A stretch of 64,000 bases of DNA from Fasciola hepatica (lineage: Eukaryota > Platyhelminthes > Trematoda > Plagiorchiida > Fasciolidae), in NCBI GenBank assembly GCA_948099385.1, contig CANUEZ040000180.1:1252501-1316500 (forward strand), given 5' to 3'. The notes below the pieces were generated by a model. The model was not told the origin of the DNA and did not search any database. It was given only the letters and a program-made list of their open reading frames with translations. Position numbers and translations under genes: made by a program. Below are positions 16,411-27,439 of the stretch, in pieces. Positions within the stretch are counted from its first letter, which is position 1; each line of letters starts with the position of its first letter.

Positions 16411-16711
16411 ATTCAGTTCAGTCCATTTCAGTTTGCACAGGACTTAGTGTGGGCAGAGCCAATCGTGTATCCAGATAGTTTTGTTGTCGGCGCGTTTCCG
16501 TAGCTCACAACACTGCCTGATTTTCTTATTCTGAAGGGCAGAAATTTTGTGCAGTATCAGCCCTGTTAGAGAAAGGTGGAAACAATGGGTAAATTGCGTC
16601 TGATCCTGAAAGCTGCTTAGAATAATTCGGGGTATACGGTCACCCAACATACGTCTACTGCTTTCCTAAAATTCTTCACCGTTGTGGCATTTATTACCTC
16701 CTCCGGGAGCT
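16411..16711 (-). pseudogene. CR1-A element: ORF2 C-terminus and 3' UTR (distal part)
   Basis: Minus strand. Directly after the gypsy array the frame reads KLPEEVINATTVKNFRKAVD and stops at 16617-16619; this is the end of a CR1-like ORF2 (usual form W-N-x-L-P-x-x-V-V). The 3' UTR runs to about 16411, where ACTGAACTGAA-type units mark the likely 3' tail. It is continuous in sense with 26816-29811, from which it is separated by the 10.1-kb tandem insertion. Confidence 0.8.
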
Positions 16712-16712
16712 T
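16708..16712. repeat. left target site duplication (AGCTT) of the gypsy array
   Basis: AGCTT directly precedes the first LTR and recurs directly after the last LTR at 26815-26819. If the LTR is taken as GTAG...CTAC this is a 5-bp duplication. If the conventional TG...CA ends are used (16712, 26815) only GCT is duplicated. Confidence 0.65.
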
Positions 16713-17255
16713 GTAGGTACCTGTACATTTCCGACTTTTCCCATGATTTTCAACGTCCCTTGGTGCGACACTCCTTTGCTGTACCGACGTTTTAATGTAA
16801 AAACACACATCTTTTGGACGTCACCACCGCGCAATACAAAAAAGGCTTTAAATAAATCTTTCACTCTGGCTCGGTCTCATCTTCTGGTTTGGAGTGTCTT
16901 GGGATCATATCGTTCGGAACTAACTGTGTGAAACAAAACATTTTAGAAGCTTCAACAGCGTCTCTTGGCACTTCGCTCGATACCATCCTGTTCTGTTCAA
17001 CGGATGGCTATCAGACCGAACTGAACTGAAGACATTGGCGGATATTGGCTCTTCGACGCTCATTTCCTGATCACAAGAACACTGAACAACTGTGAGTTTG
17101 AGTCACACCTATTGTTTCATTTTAATTCTTAATGTACATACCATTTTGGCCTTTTTATCACCGCACGCTCCTCCGCCCATCTTAGTTTGCTAGTGTCGTC
17201 TTAGATATTGTTGACAATAATTAAGTGTACCACATAGACAGAGTAGTACGCTACA
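16712..17255 (+). repeat. LTR 1 (544 bp)
   Basis: TGTAG...CTACA ends form a 5-bp inverted repeat. AATAAA at 16851-16856 is a likely polyadenylation signal. It differs from LTR 2 at 17010 and 17060. Confidence 0.88.
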
Positions 17256-17272
17256 GCTTATTCCAGTACGAT
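17256..17272 (+). other. gypsy leader block identical to CR1-A flank
   Basis: GCTTATTCCAGTACGAT, between the LTR end and the TGG-initiated candidate primer-binding site at 17273 (TGGTAAGCCCAGG). The same 17 bases stand at 22036-22052 in copy 2 and at 26816-26832, where they belong to the CR1-A reading frame. I could not match the primer-binding site to a named tRNA. Confidence 0.7.
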
Positions 17273-17346
17273 TGGTAAGCCCAGGTTGTTTTTCCATCAT
17301 TTGACACTAGCTTCATTCTTTTGGTCCAAGTTCCACACCATTCACC

Positions 17347-18252
17347 ATGTCTGACAGCGAATCTATTGACATCCACGCGGTTGCTCTCAAACTGCCCGTT
17401 TTTGCCCCGACCAACCCTCGAGTGTGGTTTCGACAGATAGAAGCCGTATTTGCCACTCGACGTATAACCTGCGAGCGCGTGAAATACTCTCACGTTGTCC
17501 AAGCACTTCCCTTTGACATCGCCGTTGACGTGGAAGATCTCCTCGATCCCATTCCACCAGAAGCTCCTTACACGAAGCTTGAGGAAGCAGTCATTCAGCG
17601 TACCGGAAAATCAGCCGGAAAAATGCTCCGTGAACTGTTCACGTCGGTGGAGCTCGGAGACCAAACTCCGTCCCAGCTTATGCGCCACATGCGGTCGCTA
17701 CTGGCTGGACGGCAAATGGACGACGCCATTTTCAGGGAGATATGGGTTGATAAACTACCTCTCCCGATGCAGCAGGTCCTGTCAATGCTGGAACCCACTA
17801 CTCCACTTGACAAAGTTGCACAGCACGCCGACAGAATAATGGAATGTTACCCGGCTGGTAGACCTTGCGTTCACATGACATCACCCTCCGAAACCACTCC
17901 GACGCACGAATCCCCTACGACGTTACCAGTTCCTGCCCCAGATCGCCGTGGTGACGTTTCTCGCAGTCCTGATTCCCCATCTCATCACTCGCATATCGAT
18001 AAGGACATTACGGACCTAAAAGAAACCGTTCGTATGTTGTGCAATCAGGTCAGTGCAATGTGCAACGCATTTACTACTCATCGATCTGTGTCCGCCGAAG
18101 TACCTCATCGACCTAGATCACGGTCCAGAAACCGCCGATTACAAACCTGGTGTTGGTACCACCGCACTTTCGGCTCCAAGGCACGCCGCTGCGATCCTCC
18201 ATGTTCATTCCGCACTTACACTCCACAGTCAAACGACCAGGCCAGCCAGTAA
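17347..18252 (+). CDS. gag: Gag polyprotein, gypsy copy 1
   Basis: 301 codons, intact, from ATG ([20 protein letters not shown]) in a CACCATG context, 75 bases after the candidate primer-binding site. The N-terminal half contains the capsid-like region seen in animal gypsy elements ([14 protein letters not shown] at residues 20-35, then helices to about residue 170). A low-complexity Pro/Ser/Thr linker follows. The C-terminus has an arginine/serine block and the zinc motif [18 protein letters not shown], spacing C-x2-H-x9-C-x3-C. This CHCC form is typical of the CsRn1 clade. Gag packages the element RNA in cytoplasmic particles. Confidence 0.9.
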   Translation: MSDSESIDIHAVALKLPVFAPTNPRVWFRQIEAVFATRRITCERVKYSHVVQALPFDIAVDVEDLLDPIPPEAPYTKLEEAVIQRTGKSAGKMLRELFTSVELGDQTPSQLMRHMRSLLAGRQMDDAIFREIWVDKLPLPMQQVLSMLEPTTPLDKVAQHADRIMECYPAGRPCVHMTSPSETTPTHESPTTLPVPAPDRRGDVSRSPDSPSHHSHIDKDITDLKETVRMLCNQVSAMCNAFTTHRSVSAEVPHRPRSRSRNRRLQTWCWYHRTFGSKARRCDPPCSFRTYTPQSNDQASQ

Positions 18253-19307
18253 CGGCGACGACTAGGGCTGGCCCTCCACATGAAAATCGCCTATTTTATA
18301 TCGTTGACCGATCCAGTGGTCTTCGATTCCTCATTGATACCGGCGCCGAGATCAGTGTAATCCCCCCACCCAAACATCACAGCCTCAAACCATCTCACTT
18401 TACACTGCAAGCAGCAAACACAACAACTACTGCTACATTCGGCCAACGGTCCATCACTCTTGATTTAGGCCTCCGACGCTCTTTTCAATGGGTTTTCATC
18501 CAGGCAGATGTCCAGACTCCCACTATTGGCGCGGATTTCCTCTCACACTTCGGCCTAACAGTGGACCTCAAAATTCGCAAGCTGGTAGACACCACAACCA
18601 AGCTTTGTGCAGTCGGCATTGGTAAATGCACCAACTCTCTGGGTATTCGGCTGGCGATCCCGCAATCGCCGTTTGCTGACATTTTGAAGGAGTTTCCATC
18701 CCTCACTAAACCGTGTCAGTTCACCGACCCAGTCTCCCATGCTGTGCAGCACCACATCGTTACAAAAGGCCAACCTGTCCACCTTCAACCACGACGACTC
18801 AACGCCGACAAACTCCGTATCGCACGCCTTGAATTCGAACATATGACGAATCTTGGCATCATTCGACCGTCTTCAAGCCCATGGGCCTCGCCTTTGCACA
18901 TGGTTACAAAATCATCTGGTGATTGGAGACCCTGTGGAGACTACCGTGTTCTCAAAAACGTCATCGTCCCCGACAGGTACCCGATCCCACACATTCATGA
19001 TTTTGCACAGAATCTCTCTGGGAAGACAATCTTTTCCAAGGTTGACCTCGTAAAGGCATATCACCAAATCCCCGTGGCCGAAGAAGACATTCCCAAGACA
19101 GCCATCACCACGCCTTTTGGCCTGTTCGAGTTCATTCGCATGCCATTTGGATTGAGAAACGCTGCCCAGACGTTCCAACGATTCGTCGATGAAGTTCTTC
19201 GAGGTCTACCCTTCGCGTTTGGCTACATCGACGACATCTTAATTGCCAGCGCCTCTCCATCAGAGCATGCCATTCACCTACGTCAACTCTTTCGACGTTT
19301 CCAATAA
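18117..19307 (+). CDS. pol: Pol N-part (protease and RT), gypsy copy 1
   Basis: Frame open from 18117 (after TAG 18114-18116), in the -1 frame relative to gag and overlapping it by 136 bases, so pol is probably made by frameshifting; the first ATG in frame is at 18234 and no canonical slippery heptamer was found. Protease: [16 protein letters not shown] near 18326. [55 protein letters not shown], and the catalytic YIDD at 19224-19235. The frame is cut by TAA at 19305-19307 just after RLFRRFQ, in the RT thumb-proximal part. The downstream frame continues without shift, so this is a single nonsense change. Confidence 0.9.
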   Translation: MTVQKPPITNLVLVPPHFRLQGTPLRSSMFIPHLHSTVKRPGQPVTATTRAGPPHENRLFYIVDRSSGLRFLIDTGAEISVIPPPKHHSLKPSHFTLQAANTTTTATFGQRSITLDLGLRRSFQWVFIQADVQTPTIGADFLSHFGLTVDLKIRKLVDTTTKLCAVGIGKCTNSLGIRLAIPQSPFADILKEFPSLTKPCQFTDPVSHAVQHHIVTKGQPVHLQPRRLNADKLRIARLEFEHMTNLGIIRPSSSPWASPLHMVTKSSGDWRPCGDYRVLKNVIVPDRYPIPHIHDFAQNLSGKTIFSKVDLVKAYHQIPVAEEDIPKTAITTPFGLFEFIRMPFGLRNAAQTFQRFVDEVLRGLPFAFGYIDDILIASASPSEHAIHLRQLFRRFQ

Positions 19308-21407
19308 TACGGACTTCAACTGAACCCTAGTAAATGCGTGTTCGGTGTTCCGTCCCTCGACTTCCTCGGGCACCATATCGATCAAAAAGGTTTTACACCC
19401 CTCCCAGATAAGGTGCGCAGCATCCTGTCATTTCCTGCACCTCAGACGATCACACAGTTACGACGTTTCTTGGGAATTTTGAACTACTACCGTCGCTTCA
19501 TTCCCCATTGTGTGACCATTGTTTCACCTTTGACCGATCTTCTCAATTCCAACGTCAAGACGATCGATTTCACTCCCGAGGCCGAGACAGCTTTCGCAGA
19601 AGCCAAAAAAGCTCTCGCGGATGCCACCATGCTGCACCATCCACATTCGGATCCAAATACTGAGTTAGTCCTAACGACTGATGCATCAAATACTGCAGTC
19701 GGTGCAGTGCTTCACCAAATAGTGGACAACCAATTACAGCCCTTAGCGTTCTTTTCGCAAAAACTCCAGGCGGCACAGACAAAATACAGCACATTTTCTC
19801 GCGAACTCCTAGCCATTTACTTGTCTATCCGTCATTTCCGCCACCTTTTGGAAGGACGACAATTTCGTGTGCACACTGACCACAAACCCCTGACACACGC
19901 ACTTCATGCCAAGCCTGACCGACATTCACCCAGAGATATCCGCTATTTGGATTATATTTCTCAGTTCACAACAGACATCCGCTACGTGCGTGGAGTTGAT
20001 AATGTTGTGGCTGATGCATTATCCAGACCTGACATCAACACGGTGCAGACTAAATTCGATCTTACGGAACTGGCAAACCTCCAGCGTGATGATCCATCCT
20101 TGCTCGAACTGCGCACATCCTCCACACTCCAGCTCAAGGATTCTCCCCTACCTTCAGCCGATGGCACAGTCCTATGTGACTGGTCTACAGGTCACCCTCG
20201 TCCTGTCGTTCCAACTTGCTACAGGAAGATCGTTTTCGATCATTTTCATTCTCGTTCCCATCCTGGTACCCGTGCATCTCGCAAACTCATTTCTGCCAGA
20301 TTTGTTTGGCCCAATATGAATTCTGACATTGCATTATGGACTAAACAGTGTTTACAATGTCAGAGAAACAAAGTCCACCGCCACACTTTTTCTCCTCCCA
20401 GTACGTTCACCGTTCCCGACGTCCGTTTCACACATATTCACGTCGATCTTGTTGGTCCACTACCACCATCAAATGGACATACCCACTTATTAACCGTTGT
20501 TGATCGTTTCACACGCTGGCCAGTGGCAGTACCCATTTCCGACACCTCGGCAGAAAATATTGCGAAAGTACTACTCCAGCAATGGATTGCTACATTTGGT
20601 GTACCGTCTACCGTCACCACAGACCGTGGCAGCCAATTCCAGTCGACCTTGTTTCGTGAGTTCACTAAACTGCTTGGCTGTAAGCACATCACAACAACTG
20701 CATACCATCCTTCGTCCAATGGCATGGTAGAGCGCCTACACCGTCAACTCAAAGCAGCACTGATATCACAGCCAAACCCCAATAACTGGAGCGACAACCT
20801 GCCACTAGTTCTCTTAGGTCTGCGGTCATCAGTCAAAGACGACCTCCACAGCAGGTCAGCTGAACTCGTTTTCGGTACCACCATATGCCTTCTAGGTGAG
20901 TATGTTCAACCCAGCACCGATGCCAGTCCTAACCCATCCCAATTTGTCCAACAACTCAAAGACCGTATGTCACATCTACGTCCAACACCCACTCGCTCGT
21001 CATCCACACACGTTTTTGTACATAATGATCTATATACGTCACCTTTCGTTTTTATTCGTAACGATGCTGTTCGCAAACCACTCACACCACCGTATGATGG
21101 TCCATTTAAAGTGCTTAGTCGCACAGAAAAATATTTCGTGGTTCAAAAAGCCGATAAGTCAGACACTGTTTCCGTTGACAGATTAAAACCCGCGCATTTT
21201 GATACACCTTCATCACCAACAACACCGACACAATCACCATCCACAAACACACCACCAACAATACCTGTTGATGATCCAAACTCTATCATCACACCAGACA
21301 CTACACCACACCCGCCAGCACCACCACAGCAAAAACCTTCCCTGGTAACCCGCCGTTCCGGCAGAAACGTTCGACATCCTGTCAGATTTCAAGACTTTGT
21401 TAGTTGA
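19308..21407 (+). pseudogene. pol: Pol C-part (RT end, RNase H, integrase), gypsy copy 1
   Basis: Same frame as the N-part, separated only by the TAA at 19305-19307. Continues [20 protein letters not shown] and the connection domain with [15 protein letters not shown]. RNase [17 protein letters not shown] (about 19666) and [12 protein letters not shown]. Integrase: HHCC finger (His-x3..His in [10 protein letters not shown], Cys pair in [10 protein letters not shown]), then the catalytic triad: Asp in [10 protein letters not shown], Asp in [10 protein letters not shown], Glu in [18 protein letters not shown]-type block ([15 protein letters not shown]) and a basic tail ending [11 protein letters not shown] close the protein. 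Apart from the upstream stop the coding sequence looks undamaged. Marked as pseudogene because it is reachable only by read-through. Confidence 0.88.
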
Positions 21408-21478
21408 CGTTTTCTTTCGCTAACCGTTTCCTCTTTCTATTTTTCTATCGAGCGTTTATTTTGTACAACAAACGCTCT

Positions 21479-21491
21479 GGCGGGGGAGTTG
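21479..21491 (+). other. polypurine tract, copy 1
   Basis: GGCGGGGGAG immediately before LTR 2, the expected primer site for plus-strand DNA synthesis. The same sequence stands at 26259-26271 before LTR 3. Confidence 0.7.
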
Positions 21492-22035
21492 TGTAGGTAC
21501 CTGTACATTTCCGACTTTTCCCATGATTTTCAACGTCCCTTGGTGCGACACTCCTTTGCTGTACCGACGTTTTAATGTAAAAACACACATCTTTTGGACG
21601 TCACCACCGCGCAATACAAAAAAGGCTTTAAATAAATCTTTCACTCTGGCTCGGTCTCATCTTCTGGTTTGGAGTGTCTTGGGATCATATCGTTCGGAAC
21701 TAACTGTGTGAAACAAAACATTTTAGAAGCTTCAACAGCGTCTCTTGGCACTTCGCTCGATACCATCCTGTTCTGTTCAACGGATGGCTGTCAGACCGAA
21801 CTGAACTGAAGACATTGGCGGATATTGGCTCTTCGACGCGCATTTCCTGATCACAAGAACACTGAACAACTGTGAGTTTGAGTCACACCTATTGTTTCAT
21901 TTTAATTCTTAATGTACATACCATTTTGGCCTTTTTATCACCGCACGCTCCTCCGCCCATCTTAGTTTGCTAGTGTCGTCTTAGATATTGTTGACAATAA
22001 TTAAGTGTACCACATAGACAGAGTAGTACGCTACA
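21492..22035 (+). repeat. LTR 2 (544 bp), shared by both copies
   Basis: Serves as 3' LTR of copy 1 and 5' LTR of copy 2. Identical to LTR 3 except at the site equivalent to 26731. Confidence 0.9.
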
Positions 22036-22126
22036 GCTTATTCCAGTACGATTGGTAAGCCCAGGTTGTTTTTCCATCATTTGACACTAGCTTCATTCTT
22101 TTGGTCCAAGTTCCACACCATTCACC

Positions 22127-23032
22127 ATGTCTGACAGCGAATCTATTGACATCCACGCGGTTGCTCTCAAACTGCCCGTTTTTGCCCCGACCAACCCTCG
22201 AGTGTGGTTTCGACAGATAGAAGCCGTATTTGCCACTCGACGTATAACCTGCGAGCGCGTGAAATACTCTCACGTTGTCCAAGCACTTCCCTTTGACATC
22301 GCCGTTGACGTGGAAGATCTCCTCGATCCCATTCCACCAGAAGCTCCTTACACGAAGCTTGAGGAAGCAGTCATTCAGCGTACCGGAAAATCAGCCGGAA
22401 AAATGCTCCGTGAACTGTTCACGTCGGTGGAGCTCGGAGACCAAACTCCGTCCCAGCTTATGCGCCACATGCGGTCGCTACTGGCTGGACGGCAAATGGA
22501 CGACGCCATTTTCAGGGAGATATGGGTTGATAAACTACCTCTCCCGATGCAGCAGGTCCTGTCAATGCTGGAACCCACTACTCCACTTGACAAAGTTGCA
22601 CAGCACGCCGACAGAATAATGGAATGTTACCCGGCTGGTAGACCTTGCGTTCACATGACATCACCCTCCGAAACCACTCCGACGCACGAATCCCCTACGA
22701 CGTTACCAGTTCCTGCCCCAGATCGCCGTGGTGACGTTTCTCGCAGTCCTGATTCCCCATCTCATCACTCGCATATCGATAAGGACATTACGGACCTAAA
22801 AGAAACCGTTCGTATGTTGTGCAATCAGGTCAGTGCAATGTGCAACGCATTTACTACTCATCGATCTGTGTCCGCCGAAGTACCTCATCGACCTAGATCA
22901 CGGTCCAGAAACCGCCGATTACAAACCTGGTGTTGGTACCACCGCACTTTCGGCTCCAAGGCACGCCGCTGCGATCCTCCATGTTCATTCCGCACTTACA
23001 CTCCACAGTCAAACGACCAGGCCAGCCAGTAA
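22127..23032 (+). CDS. gag: Gag polyprotein, gypsy copy 2
   Basis: Residue-for-residue identical to copy 1 Gag (301 codons, same CHCC zinc motif). Confidence 0.9.
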   Translation: MSDSESIDIHAVALKLPVFAPTNPRVWFRQIEAVFATRRITCERVKYSHVVQALPFDIAVDVEDLLDPIPPEAPYTKLEEAVIQRTGKSAGKMLRELFTSVELGDQTPSQLMRHMRSLLAGRQMDDAIFREIWVDKLPLPMQQVLSMLEPTTPLDKVAQHADRIMECYPAGRPCVHMTSPSETTPTHESPTTLPVPAPDRRGDVSRSPDSPSHHSHIDKDITDLKETVRMLCNQVSAMCNAFTTHRSVSAEVPHRPRSRSRNRRLQTWCWYHRTFGSKARRCDPPCSFRTYTPQSNDQASQ

Positions 23033-24087
23033 CGGCGACGACTAGGGCTGGCCCTCCACATGAAAATCGCCTATTTTATATCGTTGACCGATCCAGTGGT
23101 CTTCGATTCCTCATTGATACCGGCGCCGAGATCAGTGTAATCCCCCCACCCAAACATCACAGCCTCAAACCATCTCACTTTACACTGCAAGCAGCAAACA
23201 CAACAACTACTGCTACATTCGGCCAACGGTCCATCACTCTTGATTTAGGCCTCCGACGCTCTTTTCAATGGGTTTTCATCCAGGCAGATGTCCAGACTCC
23301 CACTATTGGCGCGGATTTCCTCTCACACTTCGGCCTAACAGTGGACCTCAAAATTCGCAAGCTGGTAGACACCACAACCAAGCTTTGTGCAGTCGGCATT
23401 GGTAAATGCACCAACTCTCTGGGTATTCGGCTGGCGATCCCGCAATCGCCGTTTGCTGACATTTTGAAGGAGTTTCCATCCCTCACTAAACCGTGTCAGT
23501 TCACCGACCCAGTCTCCCATGCTGTGCAGCACCACATCGTTACAAAAGGCCAACCTGTCCACCTTCAACCACGACGACTCAACGCCGACAAACTCCGTAT
23601 CGCACGCCTTGAATTCGAACATATGACGAATCTTGGCATCATTCGACCGTCTTCAAGCCCATGGGCCTCGCCTTTGCACATGGTTACAAAATCATCTGGT
23701 GATTGGAGACCCTGTGGAGACTACCGTGTTCTCAAAAACGTCACCGTCCCCGACAGGTACCCGATCCCACACATTCATGATTTTGCACAGAATCTCTCTG
23801 GGAAGACAATCTTTTCCAAGGTTGACCTCGTAAAGGCATATCACCAAATCCCCGTGGCCGAAGAAGACATTCCCAAGACAGCCATCACCACGCCTTTTGG
23901 CCTGTTCGAGTTCATTCGCATGCCATTTGGATTGAGAAACGCTGCCCAGACGTTCCAACGATTCGTCGATGAAGTTCTTCGAGGTCTACCCTTCGCGTTT
24001 GGCTACATCGACGACATCTTAATTGCCAGCGCCTCTCCATCAGAGCATGCCATTCACCTACGTCAACTCTTTCGACGTTTCCAATAA
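22897..24087 (+). CDS. pol: Pol N-part (protease and RT), gypsy copy 2
   Basis: Identical to copy 1 except for one codon: Thr in KNVTVPDRY (23744 C) where copy 1 has Ile. Carries the same TAA, here at 24085-24087. The Thr form looks closer to the usual RT sequence here, so copy 1 probably holds the newer change (inference). Confidence 0.9.
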   Translation: MTVQKPPITNLVLVPPHFRLQGTPLRSSMFIPHLHSTVKRPGQPVTATTRAGPPHENRLFYIVDRSSGLRFLIDTGAEISVIPPPKHHSLKPSHFTLQAANTTTTATFGQRSITLDLGLRRSFQWVFIQADVQTPTIGADFLSHFGLTVDLKIRKLVDTTTKLCAVGIGKCTNSLGIRLAIPQSPFADILKEFPSLTKPCQFTDPVSHAVQHHIVTKGQPVHLQPRRLNADKLRIARLEFEHMTNLGIIRPSSSPWASPLHMVTKSSGDWRPCGDYRVLKNVTVPDRYPIPHIHDFAQNLSGKTIFSKVDLVKAYHQIPVAEEDIPKTAITTPFGLFEFIRMPFGLRNAAQTFQRFVDEVLRGLPFAFGYIDDILIASASPSEHAIHLRQLFRRFQ

Positions 24088-26187
24088 TACGGACTTCAAC
24101 TGAACCCTAGTAAATGCGTGTTCGGTGTTCCGTCCCTCGACTTCCTCGGGCACCATATCGATCAAAAAGGTTTTACACCCCTCCCAGATAAGGTGCGCAG
24201 CATCCTGTCATTTCCTGCACCTCAGACGATCACACAGTTACGACGTTTCTTGGGAATTTTGAACTACTACCGTCGCTTCATTCCCCATTGTGTGACCATT
24301 GTTTCACCTTTGACCGATCTTCTCAATTCCAACGTCAAGACGATCGATTTCACTCCCGAGGCCGAGACAGCTTTCGCAGAAGCCAAAAAAGCTCTCGCGG
24401 ATGCCACCATGCTGCACCATCCACATTCGGATCCAAATACTGAGTTAGTCCTAACGACTGATGCATCAAATACTGCAGTCGGTGCAGTGCTTCACCAAAT
24501 AGTGGACAACCAATTACAGCCCTTAGCGTTCTTTTCGCAAAAACTCCAGGCGGCACAGACAAAATACAGCACATTTTCTCGCGAACTCCTAGCCATTTAC
24601 TTGTCTATCCGTCATTTCCGCCACCTTTTGGAAGGACGACAATTTCGTGTGCACACTGACCACAAACCCCTGACACACGCACTTCATGCCAAGCCTGACC
24701 GACATTCACCCAGAGATATCCGCTATTTGGATTATATTTCTCAGTTCACAACAGACATCCGCTACGTGCGTGGAGTTGATAATGTTGTGGCTGATGCATT
24801 ATCCAGACCTGACATCAACACGGTGCAGACTAAATTCGATCTTACGGAACTGGCAAACCTCCAGCGTGATGATCCATCCTTGCTCGAACTGCGCACATCC
24901 TCCACACTCCAGCTCAAGGATTCTCCCCTACCTTCAGCCGATGGCACAGTCCTATGTGACTGGTCTACAGGTCACCCTCGTCCTGTCGTTCCAACTTGCT
25001 ACAGGAAGATCGTTTTCGATCATTTTCATTCTCGTTCCCATCCTGGTACCCGTGCATCTCGCAAACTCATTTCTGCCAGATTTGTTTGGCCCAATATGAA
25101 TTCTGACATTGCATTATGGACTAAACAGTGTTTACAATGTCAGAGAAACAAAGTCCACCGCCACACTTTTTCTCCTCCCAGTACGTTCACCGTTCCCGAC
25201 GTCCGTTTCACACATATTCACGTCGATCTTGTTGGTCCACTACCACCATCAAATGGACATACCCACTTATTAACCGTTGTTGATCGTTTCACACGCTGGC
25301 CAGTGGCAGTACCCATTTCCGACACCTCGGCAGAAAATATTGCGAAAGTACTACTCCAGCAATGGATTGCTACATTTGGTGTACCGTCTACCGTCACCAC
25401 AGACCGTGGCAGCCAATTCCAGTCGACCTTGTTTCGTGAGTTCACTAAACTGCTTGGCTGTAAGCACATCACAACAACTGCATACCATCCTTCGTCCAAT
25501 GGCATGGTAGAGCGCCTACACCGTCAACTCAAAGCAGCACTGATATCACAGCCAAACCCCAATAACTGGAGCGACAACCTGCCACTAGTTCTCTTAGGTC
25601 TGCGGTCATCAGTCAAAGACGACCTCCACAGCAGGTCAGCTGAACTCGTTTTCGGTACCACCATATGCCTTCTAGGTGAGTATGTTCAACCCAGCACCGA
25701 TGCCAGTCCTAACCCATCCCAATTTGTCCAACAACTCAAAGACCGTATGTCACATCTACGTCCAACACCCACTCGCTCGTCATCCACACACGTTTTTGTA
25801 CATAATGATCTATATACGTCACCTTTCGTTTTTATTCGTAACGATGCTGTTCGCAAACCACTCACACCACCGTATGATGGTCCATTTAAAGTGCTTAGTC
25901 GCACAGAAAAATATTTCGTGGTTCAAAAAGCCGATAAGTCAGACACTGTTTCCGTTGACAGATTAAAACCCGCGCATTTTGATACACCTTCATCACCAAC
26001 AACACCGACACAATCACCATCCACAAACACACCACCAACAATACCTGTTGATGATCCAAACTCTATCATCACACCAGACACTACACCACACCCGCCAGCA
26101 CCACCACAGCAAAAACCTTCCCTGGTAACCCGCCGTTCCGGCAGAAACGTTCGACATCCTGTCAGATTTCAAGACTTTGTTAGTTGA
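24088..26187 (+). pseudogene. pol: Pol C-part (RT end, RNase H, integrase), gypsy copy 2
   Basis: Translation identical to that of copy 1, with intact RNase H and integrase DDE residues. Cut off from the N-part by the shared TAA. Confidence 0.88.
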
Positions 26188-26271
26188 CGTTTTCTTTCGC
26201 TAACCGTTTCCTCTTTCTATTTTTCTATCGAGCGTTTATTTTGTACAACAAACGCTCTGGCGGGGGAGTTG

Positions 26272-26815
26272 TGTAGGTACCTGTACATTTCCGACTTTTC
26301 CCATGATTTTCAACGTCCCTTGGTGCGACACTCCTTTGCTGTACCGACGTTTTAATGTAAAAACACACATCTTTTGGACGTCACCACCGCGCAATACAAA
26401 AAAGGCTTTAAATAAATCTTTCACTCTGGCTCGGTCTCATCTTCTGGTTTGGAGTGTCTTGGGATCATATCGTTCGGAACTAACTGTGTGAAACAAAACA
26501 TTTTAGAAGCTTCAACAGCGTCTCTTGGCACTTCGCTCGATACCATCCTGTTCTGTTCAACGGATGGCTGTCAGACCGAACTGAACTGAAGACATTGGCG
26601 GATATTGGCTCTTCGACGCGCATTTCCTGATCACAAGAACACTGAACAACTGTGAGTTTGAGTCACACCTATTGTTTCATTTTAATTCTTAATGTACATA
26701 CCATTTTGGCCTTTTTATCACCGCACGCTCATCCGCCCATCTTAGTTTGCTAGTGTCGTCTTAGATATTGTTGACAATAATTAAGTGTACCACATAGACA
26801 GAGTAGTACGCTACA
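26272..26815 (+). repeat. LTR 3 (544 bp)
   Basis: 3' LTR of copy 2. A at 26731 is unique to this LTR. Followed by AGCTT (26815-26819) and directly by CR1-A coding sequence. Confidence 0.9.
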
Positions 26816-27425
26816 GCTTATTCCAGTACGATACCACCGTATTAGAGAAGTAATTCGCCCTAATTTGGAGCCCCGATAGCTTCCTTTGTAATCTAAGGCT
26901 ATGCTCCCTCGTGCCTCCCTCAGGGATCGGACAGAAAAGGTCTTCTCGATTTATTCCTGATAGTCCCTTCATTGCCTTGAAGGCTTCTATCAAATCCCTG
27001 CGAATGCGCCGTCTTTCCATGGAGAACAGACCTAGGGCACGGAGACGCTCTGTGTAGCTAATCCCCCCTTGCCCAGTCACCATTCTAGTGGCTAGCCCTT
27101 GCACTTTCTCCAGACAGTCTATATCCCCCTGGTAGTACGGGGCCCAGGCTTGCACATAGTGCTCCATATGCGGCCAAAATATGGCCTGGTATGTCGGAAC
27201 GAAAATCTCCGGCTTTCTACACGACATAATGGATCTAACTCAAAAGAGTTCTCTCCTGAACATATTGGCTGCTGCGGTGCACTGCTTTGACGGCTTGAAG
27301 CTGTTTTCCATCATAACACCCAAGTCTTTGACCTGCGAGACCACTTGCAATGGACCCACATCATTCCAAATAGCCCCTGTATTTGTGATCAAGCATTGAC
27401 ACTTGGTGAGGTTTAGTGGAAGGTC
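26816..27425 (-). pseudogene. CR1-A ORF2: RT C-terminal part
   Basis: Minus strand, about 610 bp. Reads QVVSQVKDLGVMM, then VPTYQAIFWPHMEHYVQAWAP, DCLEKVQGLATRMV, YTERLRALGLFSMERRR and NYFSNTVVSYWNKL, which are the standard blocks at the end of CR1-type RTs. The frame runs into the gypsy array and resumes beyond it at 16711 with KLPEEV. The RT palm with its YADD box is absent between here and the endonuclease part: an internal deletion of roughly 1 kb. Confidence 0.85.
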
Positions 27426-27439
27426 CTATTTGCCTGACC

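Larger units (their letters stand above)
16712..26815 (+). mobile_element. tandem array of a CsRn1-like gypsy element: LTR-int-LTR-int-LTR
   Basis: 10,104 bp with a repeat unit of exactly 4780 bp. Two internal regions share the middle LTR. Differences that I could see: 17010 A versus 21790 G, 17060 T versus 21840 G, 18964 T versus 23744 C, and a 26731 A where the other LTRs have C (17171, 21951). Both copies carry the same TAA in RT, so the array arose from one already mutated element, most simply by unequal exchange between LTRs. The gag zinc motif is of the CHCC type, which is described for the CsRn1 clade of flatworms (established knowledge). An assembly duplication is possible but the site differences argue against a simple one. 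Confidence 0.9.

Noticed and set aside
17251..17502. Minus-strand open frames inside the gypsy copies (for example ending in SYWNKL)
   Set aside because: They are antisense to intact gag or pol. The SYWNKL end is explained by the leader block shared with CR1-A.
19302..19310. The TAA in RT as a programmed read-through site
   Set aside because: It falls inside a conserved RT region, not between domains or genes, and no read-through context was seen; a fixed nonsense change duplicated with the array is simpler.
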